Shown in pieces: positions 14,066 to 19,337 of a stretch of 19,337 nucleotides of DNA. The notes under the pieces are model-generated. The model saw only the letters and a list, made by a program, of their open reading frames with translations. It was not told the origin of the DNA and did not search any database. This DNA is from an uncultured Lachnospiraceae bacterium (GTDB lineage Bacteria > Bacillota > Clostridia > Lachnospirales > Lachnospiraceae). How positions within the stretch are numbered: position 1 is the first letter of the stretch; every line of letters begins with the position of its first letter. The stretch covers positions 1 to 19,337 of the forward strand of contig CAKRWT010000043.1 in assembly GCA_934418125.1 (NCBI GenBank), given 5' to 3'. The position numbers were made by a program, and so were the translations under genes.

Positions 14066-15200
14066 GGGTGCCGGTCAGATTATACGCATCCAGGAAATGA
14101 TGACGTACCCCCTTTTGCTTATACGCTACCACCGTATCCAGGTTGACATTTTCCACACTCTTAAAGATATTTCCTTCTACGAAAGGATTTACCTGCTTCA
14201 ATGTCTTAATCAGTTCCTTAATCTCTACCCGCTTGGAACGGTTTTCTTCATTATTACAAGTCGTGCAGGTATCCGTAAATTTGCAGGCGCACTGGATAAA
14301 ATGCAGATGGTTATAATCCCGCCATGCTTTAATATCATCCTCCCGCACCAGATACAACGGACGAATCAGTTCCATGCCTTCAAAATTCGTGCTGTGAAGC
14401 TTCGGCATCATGGTCTGTATCTGTGCCCCATAAAGCATCCCCATGAGAATCGTCTCTATGACATCATCATAATGATGTCCCAGTGCAATCTTATTACAGC
14501 CCAGTTCCTGTGCATAGTGATACAGATGCCCTCTTCGCATCCGGGCACACAGATAACAGGGCGATTTCTCCACATGATACACCGAATCAAAAATATCCGA
14601 CTCAAATATGGTAATGGGAATATTCAGCTTTCTGGCATTTTCTTCAATTATCTTACGATTTGCCGGGCTGTATCCGGGGTCCATTACCAGAAACTTTACC
14701 TCAAATTCAAATTTATTATGAAGCTTTAATTCCTGAAACAGCTTCGCCATCAGCATGGAATCCTTGCCGCCCGAAATGCAGACTGCAATCTTATCACCCG
14801 GCTGTACCAGTTCATAGGTGTTAATCGCCTTGGTAAATTTTGACCAGATAGTCTTCTTAAATTTCTTGCGGATACTGTACTCTACATCCTTGGCAAAATC
14901 TTTTGCCTCTTCCTCTTTCATCAGGTCAAGCAGCCATGCCACATAACCACCGGTTAAGCTTCTCGCCCGGAATCCCTGTGCCTGTAACTCTTCTGCCACA
15001 TCCACACTGAATCTGCCGCGGCTGCAACAGATAATTAACTCTTTGGTAAAGTCAATCTGTCCGTTTCCGATAATCTCATCCTGTTTGCAGGCAATGGCAC
15101 CCGGAATCTCCCCATGGGCAATCTCTACTTCATCCCGGATGTCAATTATCTGATAGCTTTCCTTTGCTAACTGCTTTAGTTCTTCAACTGTTATATTCAT
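14043..15200 (-). CDS. Rhodanese domain fused to TtcA-type PP-loop tRNA thiolase
   Basis: A 385-aa cytosolic fusion. Residues 1-95 form a rhodanese domain (IIDIRDEVEIAHGEIPGA; active loop C59-SRGRFS, matching CxxGxxS), which carries sulfur as a persulfide. Residues of about 115-385 are a TtcA-like ATP pyrophosphatase: PP-loop SGGKDS (143-148), PCYLCARMRRG with Cys215 and Cys218, then a Cys-rich CACKFTDTCTTC (304-315) that can supply the third ligand of the 4Fe-4S cluster. TtcA makes 2-thiocytidine at tRNA position 32 in E. coli; the base made here is not certain. The fusion would hand sulfur directly from rhodanese to the thiolase. ATG (15198-15200) has only a weak AAGG-type site. It has its own promoter at 15242-15270. 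Confidence 0.85.
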   Translation of the reverse strand: MNITVEELKQLAKESYQIIDIRDEVEIAHGEIPGAIACKQDEIIGNGQIDFTKELIICCSRGRFSVDVAEELQAQGFRARSLTGGYVAWLLDLMKEEEAKDFAKDVEYSIRKKFKKTIWSKFTKAINTYELVQPGDKIAVCISGGKDSMLMAKLFQELKLHNKFEFEVKFLVMDPGYSPANRKIIEENARKLNIPITIFESDIFDSVYHVEKSPCYLCARMRRGHLYHYAQELGCNKIALGHHYDDVIETILMGMLYGAQIQTMMPKLHSTNFEGMELIRPLYLVREDDIKAWRDYNHLHFIQCACKFTDTCTTCNNEENRSKRVEIKELIKTLKQVNPFVEGNIFKSVENVNLDTVVAYKQKGVRHHFLDAYNLTGTLDKQEEK

Positions 15201-15216
15201 CCTTCTATCTTATCCT

Positions 15217-15336
15217 TTATGGGCATTTTTGTCCGAGGTATATTCTATAGAGGATATCCGCTTCTGTCAATGACCTCTGCTTACCTTTTCCATCCTCCTC
15301 ATAGCAACGAGATATTGCATCTTTTTTCTGTTTCAT
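15217..15336 (-). CDS. Possible 39-aa small protein, uncertain
   Basis: An open frame of 39 codons from ATG (15334-15336) lies between the Nudix and TtcA-like genes. It is charged (MKQKKDAIS start, ending LYLGQKCP-like) and matches nothing I recognise. It lacks a good ribosome binding site and the TtcA-like promoter lies inside it, so it may be a chance frame or a gene remnant. Confidence 0.15.
   Translation of the reverse strand: MKQKKDAISRCYEEDGKGKQRSLTEADILYRIYLGQKCP
15242..15270 (-). promoter_or_regulatory. Promoter of the rhodanese-TtcA gene
   Basis: TTGACA (15265-15270), 17 nt, TAGAAT (15242-15247), about 42 nt before the ATG. Confidence 0.75.
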
Positions 15337-15374
15337 TAAATTATTATCTCAATCCAGTTCCAATCTATGTCCTT

Positions 15375-15935
15375 TTAGCGACCTCCGAACACTCTTCCTA
15401 TCATCATCAATTCTTCCATACGGATACAATTGGGAATACGTTTCTCCCTTACCAGGCGGCAACACTCATCATACCCTATCCATCTTACTGACTCTACCTC
15501 TGATTCCTGCAGCTGGAACTGCTCTGCTTCCCTGTCGCACCACATGACATAGACATTACTAATCTGATTATCAATAAAATATTTACCATGAAAGGTATCT
15601 TCGTAGTGAATTTTACGTTGTCCACAATATATCAAATCCTCTGGGGATGCCTCCACACCTAATTCTTCCTGCAGCTCCCGTAATGCAGATGGAACATAAT
15701 CAACCCCCATCGGAATATGCCCCGCACTGGAAATATCATAGCAGCCAGGATAGGAATCCTTATTCTGACTGCGCAGTTGCAACAATATTTCTGTCTTTCC
15801 GGTTTCTGGATTCTTCCTGGCAAGCCACACATGTGTCGTTCTGTGCTGAATTCCTTTGGCATGCGCTTCCTTGCGATCTACCCACTGTCCAATAGGAAAT
15901 CCCTCATCATCTACAATATCCAAAAGTTCTATCAT
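15375..15935 (-). CDS. Nudix hydrolase, YfcD/IPP-isomerase-like subgroup
   Basis: A 186-aa cytosolic Nudix protein that would hydrolyse a nucleoside-diphosphate-linked or isoprenoid-type diphosphate; the substrate is unknown. The opening ELLDIVDDEGFPIG and WLARKNPETGKTEILLQLRSQNKDSYPG are typical of the YfcD-like subgroup. The Nudix box is GHIPMGVDYVPSALRELQEELGV: the REL-x-EELG metal-binding half is intact, but the first Glu of GX5E is Val followed by Asp, a variation I recall in this subgroup. Its ATG overlaps the stop of the GGDEF gene (ATGA), with GAGG 6 nt upstream, so it is translationally coupled to that gene. Confidence 0.85.
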   Translation of the reverse strand: MIELLDIVDDEGFPIGQWVDRKEAHAKGIQHRTTHVWLARKNPETGKTEILLQLRSQNKDSYPGCYDISSAGHIPMGVDYVPSALRELQEELGVEASPEDLIYCGQRKIHYEDTFHGKYFIDNQISNVYVMWCDREAEQFQLQESEVESVRWIGYDECCRLVREKRIPNCIRMEELMMIGRVFGGR

Positions 15936-17827
15936 AAAATCCTCGCTTTCTTTCGTTCTGCCTTTCTCGCATACATGGTTCTGTCTGCTACCAGAAACAT
16001 CTTATCCCTCTCCAGACCTTTATGTATCTCCATACTGGAACATCCGATACTTACCCGAATTGGATATGGTTTCTCCCGTACTCCTTTGGTAGAAGCAATC
16101 GCTTCATCCACCCATTTGCAGAAGACCTCTTCCGTATATTCCCCAGCCTTGTTTCCTGCAATAGCACATACAAATTCGTCCCCGCCAAAACGGGCACATA
16201 CGCTATCCTGTCCACCTGCCTTCTTTATGGCATAGGCAACAGTTTTAATGGCAAAATCTCCCTCGGCATGTCCAAAACTATCATTAATATATTTTAACTG
16301 GTCCATGTCGGCTGAAAACAGAAAAAGAATCTTTCCCTCCTGTTTTAACAAATGTTTCTCTAACATCTGGTCAAACCCTCTGCGGTTCAGTAAGCCAGTC
16401 AGCGAATCCCGGATAGATAACTCCGTAATCCGATTATATGCTTCGCTTAATTCCGCATTATGAAGCACTATGTTCATTATATTAGAAAGATACATAGTAA
16501 ACTCATTACTTCTCTGCAATGTTCTGGCATCCAGTCCCTTCGTTCCTTCTATCAGATAACCATATACCTGCATACCAGTTGTCAGGAGTCTGATATAAAA
16601 GGTATCTATCGGATGATGGTCCAACATCGCCTCTTCCATCCTGGGTAAAATCTCCTCTACCGGAAACACCTCCCCCGGTTGTTCAAATCTGCCCTCTTCC
16701 ATACGCATAAGAGTTACCATTTGCTGCATGGTCTCCGGAACCTCATAGCTTTCTAACAATTCCCGCTTCACACAAACAAATCGGAAACACTGATTCCATG
16801 GCTGAAAATGAACTGGAATTTCCCTGGCAATCTGCATGATGGAATCCGCTTCACAGACTGCCATTCCTAAACTGTTCATTGCTACAATATGCCTGTCAGA
16901 ATCCGTAAGGGAACTTGCCAGATAATTCATCTGCATTCCATTCCTCTCATCCGGTACATAGCAGCCACAAGATTCATCTTTTACAATTTTATAAGTAACT
17001 TTTCCACCGACACCTTGATAAGCACCATGTTTCTTATAATATTCAATCTCTTCTAAAATCAGTTGAATCGGCTCTCTGTAATCTGGCTCACAGGTTGCAA
17101 TGACCGGATAATGGTATTTCGCATCTCGAATTCCATCAAACCCAGTTACTATTACGTCTTCCGGTACCCGATATCCCCTCTCTGCCAGCATACTGCATGC
17201 TGCAATTGCCATGGTATCATTGGCACATACAATCGCCTCTGGAAAAGGAAGGGGGCTTTCCAGAATCTGCTTCATGGCCGTTCTGGTTGGAATCTCCCAA
17301 AATCCCCCATATACAAGTCTTTCTTCTTCAAAGGTAATACCATTTTCCTCTAATACTTTGCGGTAAGCACAAACACGCATCTCTGAATAATACTCGCCCT
17401 TGTCTCCTGCTATCATATCCACAATCCGGCATCCATGGTCTTCGACTACATGGCGCACCATCTGTTCAAAACCACTACTATAATCAATGGTCAGATTATA
17501 ACAATCTAATTCTCTGGTTCCTATCGAAAATGCCGGAATCCCGCGTTTCTTCGCGATTTTGATTATATTATCTGCCAGACCATCATACTTAATGGTATCT
17601 GTCAGTAAAACAAATGCCTGAACCTGAAAATATTCTAGCAGATGAATAACCTGATACTCTCCCCAAAACCCTTCATTATTCTCAGGTGTCTCTGCATATG
17701 TGGTAAAAATAAGAATCTTATATCCTCTTTGGATGGCGGCTTCCCGGAATTCATTGATAAACTGCAAGGGTACCTGTTCAAAAATACGGCTGCCAAACAG
17801 GGCTATATATTGTGTTGTATTTTTCAT
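15932..17827 (-). CDS. LacI-type ligand-binding sensor fused to GGDEF diguanylate cyclase
   Basis: A 631-aa protein without signal peptide or membrane segments, so cytosolic. Residues of about 1-285 resemble the periplasmic-binding fold of LacI/GalR regulators (YIALFGSRIFEQ, AIVCANDTMAIAACSMLAERGYRVPEDVIVTGFDG), but without the DNA-binding head. A middle region of about 180 residues has no clear family. The C-terminal domain has RDSLTGLLNRRGFD and the catalytic GGDEF (548-552), so it should make cyclic di-GMP. I see no RxxD inhibitory site at the usual position before GGDEF. I chose ATG at 17825-17827 since AGGAGGGG directly precedes it; a GTG at 17848 lengthens the frame without support. It is probably controlled by a sugar or other small ligand and is coupled to the Nudix gene. 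Confidence 0.88.
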   Translation of the reverse strand: MKNTTQYIALFGSRIFEQVPLQFINEFREAAIQRGYKILIFTTYAETPENNEGFWGEYQVIHLLEYFQVQAFVLLTDTIKYDGLADNIIKIAKKRGIPAFSIGTRELDCYNLTIDYSSGFEQMVRHVVEDHGCRIVDMIAGDKGEYYSEMRVCAYRKVLEENGITFEEERLVYGGFWEIPTRTAMKQILESPLPFPEAIVCANDTMAIAACSMLAERGYRVPEDVIVTGFDGIRDAKYHYPVIATCEPDYREPIQLILEEIEYYKKHGAYQGVGGKVTYKIVKDESCGCYVPDERNGMQMNYLASSLTDSDRHIVAMNSLGMAVCEADSIMQIAREIPVHFQPWNQCFRFVCVKRELLESYEVPETMQQMVTLMRMEEGRFEQPGEVFPVEEILPRMEEAMLDHHPIDTFYIRLLTTGMQVYGYLIEGTKGLDARTLQRSNEFTMYLSNIMNIVLHNAELSEAYNRITELSIRDSLTGLLNRRGFDQMLEKHLLKQEGKILFLFSADMDQLKYINDSFGHAEGDFAIKTVAYAIKKAGGQDSVCARFGGDEFVCAIAGNKAGEYTEEVFCKWVDEAIASTKGVREKPYPIRVSIGCSSMEIHKGLERDKMFLVADRTMYARKAERKKARIL

Positions 17828-17982
17828 TTTCCCCTCCTGTTTGTACACACTATTCTATTCTTATAGGGTATCACTTTATGAGGAAAATGTAAATTAGAGA
17901 AAAGGCAGGGTATGGAATTTACTTGGGCATGCGGAATTTAACTTTTCATTCAATCGCTTTGTATTGAGCAGCCCTGAAAATA

Positions 17983-18336
17983 TTATAGTGTACTAATATA
18001 TGTACCAATCACATTTGCCAGTGTTCCAACTATCAATTCAGGAACATACTTTTTTAAAATGCTCTTCCTGGATTGATTTTGGGTATTGATTTCCCTCATC
18101 ATTTGCTTAACAAGCCTTTTTTCTTTACTATCCCTTTCTAGATATTCCGCCGCTTTTTCAATTGCCTCTAATAACCCGTCTACACTTGCATCATTTAGCA
18201 GTTCCACTTCATCTTCAACCTTTACACCATCTAATGCAACTTCCACTTCCTGAGATGAATTTCTAACCTGCAGATTATTTAAAACTTTACTTTTGCCTTT
18301 AAATTCTGAATTACTAATAGATATACTTATTGCCAT
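17983..18336 (-). CDS. Unknown 117-aa protein with N-terminal motif and C-terminal hydrophobic helix
   Basis: I do not recognise this family. The N-terminus (residues 3-20, ISISNSEFKGKSKVLNNL) matches the last residues of the protein encoded just upstream. An acidic region follows, then a charged helical, probably coiled-coil part (AIEKAAEYLERDSKEKRLVKQMMREI) and a hydrophobic C-terminal helix (PELIVGTLANVIGTYIS) that could insert in or lie on the membrane. ATG has GAGG 6 nt upstream and the gap to the upstream gene is 18 nt, so the pair is an operon. Codon use and AT content differ from the housekeeping genes to the left, suggesting acquisition. Confidence 0.7.
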   Translation of the reverse strand: MAISISISNSEFKGKSKVLNNLQVRNSSQEVEVALDGVKVEDEVELLNDASVDGLLEAIEKAAEYLERDSKEKRLVKQMMREINTQNQSRKSILKKYVPELIVGTLANVIGTYISTL

Positions 18337-18354
18337 TTTCTACCTCATCCCAAA

Positions 18355-18834
18355 TCACAATATCAAATCATTCAGTATCCTAGCCTCACCACTGATAACA
18401 CTATTATTTATATCAATCTTAATATGCTTTGAAGCAGTATTTCCTTCAGCTATAATAGTACTTAATACCCCGTACACTTTTTGAAGGAATCCTTTATCTG
18501 CAAAACAAATAACAAATACTATCCCTGAGTTCATCATTATAACTAAATTTCTTTGATTTTTTAATTCCAAATTTTTCTCATACCACAGATATATAACCAC
18601 TGCTGCTACACCAAATGCTACAAATGATATAACCATACTCTCCTGTAATAAAAAGATTCCAACCAGAATCACTATAATCGTCCAATATGGGAACGCGGCC
18701 AACTCTAACGGAACTGTCGAGAGACTTGAAATATTGGATAATTGTATAATGGTATCCCGCCATGACATTACATTTCCTGCAACAGATAATTCTGGTGTTC
18801 TGATTTCCTTACTTTTGGTATTTTCATTTTTCAT
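18355..18834 (-). CDS. Two-TM DUF6232-like membrane protein
   Basis: A 159-aa protein. The N-terminal phrase RDTIIQLSNISSLSTV and the later NLVIMMNSGIVFVICFADKGFLQKVYGVL resemble the two halves of DUF6232-type (PH-like) proteins, which carry two TM helices in between; here these are at about 50-64 and 67-85. The last 20 residues (IDINNSVISGEARILNDL) repeat the motif found at the N-terminus of the next protein. ATG (18832-18834) has AAAGGAGG 8 nt upstream. It is the first gene of a two-gene unit with its own promoter. The function is unknown; the family assignment is from memory of its sequence style and is moderate. Confidence 0.7.
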   Translation of the reverse strand: MKNENTKSKEIRTPELSVAGNVMSWRDTIIQLSNISSLSTVPLELAAFPYWTIIVILVGIFLLQESMVISFVAFGVAAVVIYLWYEKNLELKNQRNLVIMMNSGIVFVICFADKGFLQKVYGVLSTIIAEGNTASKHIKIDINNSVISGEARILNDLIL

Positions 18835-18863
18835 ATACTGTTCCTCCTTTGTTTTATAAATAC

Positions 18864-18892
18864 AGTATACTATGTTTGTAATTTTATTTAAA
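18864..18892 (-). promoter_or_regulatory. Likely promoter of the two-gene small-protein operon
   Basis: TATACT (18864-18869) lies 30 nt before the ATG, with TTTAAA (18887-18892, four of six matches) 17 nt upstream. The -35 overlaps the end of the phosphatase remnant. Confidence 0.45.
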
Positions 18893-19135
18893 GCACTTTT
18901 TCTTTATTTGTGAAAAATAATCTCTTCCAAGTTTGAAAATCCAAACTTTCTTTTTCTCCACCATACCACGCCATTTTAATTCTCCTGCCAATATTCTCAT
19001 AAAAAATCCCTGTGAGATAAGAATACAATTCTTATTCTTTTCCAGTAACATTTCAATTACCTGATTGGCACGAGCTATTGTCTCTCTTCCATTTTCCTTA
19101 TATCTTTGCCTCTGAACATACCACTGTATCCCCCA
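18884..19135 (-). pseudogene. Truncated histidine-phosphatase (phosphoglycerate-mutase-like) remnant
   Basis: This minus-strand frame is open for 84 codons between TAA 19136-19138 and TAA 18884-18886, without a suitable start. It contains RANQVIEMLLEKNKNCILISQG, then FFMRILAGELKWRG, like the C-terminal half of histidine phosphatases (VLVVSHG then F/MRxL). The second catalytic His of SHG is Gln, and the N-terminal RHG half is absent. The same frame continues past the stop for a few codons (CQIWEGGYEM). I read it as a decayed gene, not an active enzyme. Confidence 0.55.
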
Positions 19136-19190
19136 TTACATTTCATATCCACCTTCCCATATCTGACAATTTTTATCTGTATTAAAACTA

Positions 19191-19337
19191 TCAAAATAGC
19201 ATAAGCTGAATTAATGGATCTTTATATGATGTAAGTTTACACCCCTTTTCATTCTTTACTTGATGAATTGAATGATACTTCTTATTATTTCCATCCATAT
19301 AAACTACTGCAATATCCTCACACTTTTCCATTTCAAG
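19191..19337 (-). pseudogene. Partial open frame at the window edge, identity unknown
   Basis: The minus strand is open from the edge for 48 codons to TGA 19191-19193, with coding-like composition (EDIAVVYMDGNNKKYHS and KGCKLTSYKDPLIQLM). It is in a different frame from the phosphatase remnant below it. It may be the C-terminus of a gene that starts outside, or part of the same broken locus. No family recognised. Confidence 0.35.

Noticed and set aside
14019..14729. A 236-codon plus-strand open frame antisense to the TtcA-like gene
   Set aside because: The opposite strand encodes a clear conserved enzyme; this frame has no family resemblance and no ribosome binding site.
15600..15740. Nudix box missing the first Glu, suggesting loss of activity
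   Set aside because: The REL-x-EELG metal-binding half is intact, and this position is variable in the YfcD-like subgroup as I recall it.

Overview
The window looks like a chromosomal segment of a gut-type Firmicute, most likely a Lachnospiraceae relative (Blautia/Dorea/Roseburia-like). This is inferred from the moderate GC, AGGAGG-type ribosome binding sites, TTGACA-N17-TATAAT promoters, U-tailed hairpin terminators, and the protein styles (CarD regulator, TtcA-like protein, VanS-like kinase). Every gene I accept reads on the minus strand; the plus-strand open frames are shadows.  Layout in transcription order (high to low coordinates). 19337-17983 is an AT-rich accessory stretch. It holds a partial frame at the window edge, a broken histidine-phosphatase remnant, and a two-gene unit of small unknown proteins: a two-TM DUF6232-like protein and a 117-aa protein with a hydrophobic tail. 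The C-terminus of the first and the N-terminus of the second share an 18-residue motif. 17827-15375 encodes a cytosolic sugar-binding-protein-like sensor fused to a GGDEF diguanylate cyclase, coupled by an ATGA overlap to a Nudix hydrolase. 15200-14043 is a rhodanese domain fused to a TtcA-type PP-loop tRNA thiolase. 14065-12300 is a tandem glycine riboswitch with terminator in front of an AlsT-type sodium:alanine/glycine symporter. 12166-11642 is a CarD-family regulator. 11570-8650 is a copper module: a promoter with two CsoR-like operator repeats, a small HMA metallochaperone, and a CopA P-type ATPase with HMA domains at both ends. The C-terminal HMA has its own in-frame start and Shine-Dalgarno, so it may also be made as a free CopZ-like chaperone.  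8615-3690 is an efflux module. A 1404-aa RND permease with a coiled-coil insertion of about 350 residues overlaps its TetR regulator gene, with a TetR-type palindrome just below the promoter. The -35 and -10 of that promoter form the two arms of the copA terminator hairpin. 3649-2126 is a VanS-like sensor histidine kinase with its own promoter and no response regulator beside it. A short decayed piece of a second kinase lies just downstream (about 1930-1999). 1887-1049 is a lipoprotein with a structured leader. 892-227 is a nitroreductase-family protein. 150-1 carries a very strong minus-strand promoter (A-tract, TTGACA, extended -10) and a hairpin leader resembling an rRNA/tRNA operon leader, whose gene would lie left of the window.  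The most promising places for undescribed biology are the small two-gene pair with the shared motif (17983-18834), the fused terminator/promoter palindrome (8575-8615), the internal chaperone start in copA, and the coiled-coil RND pump.
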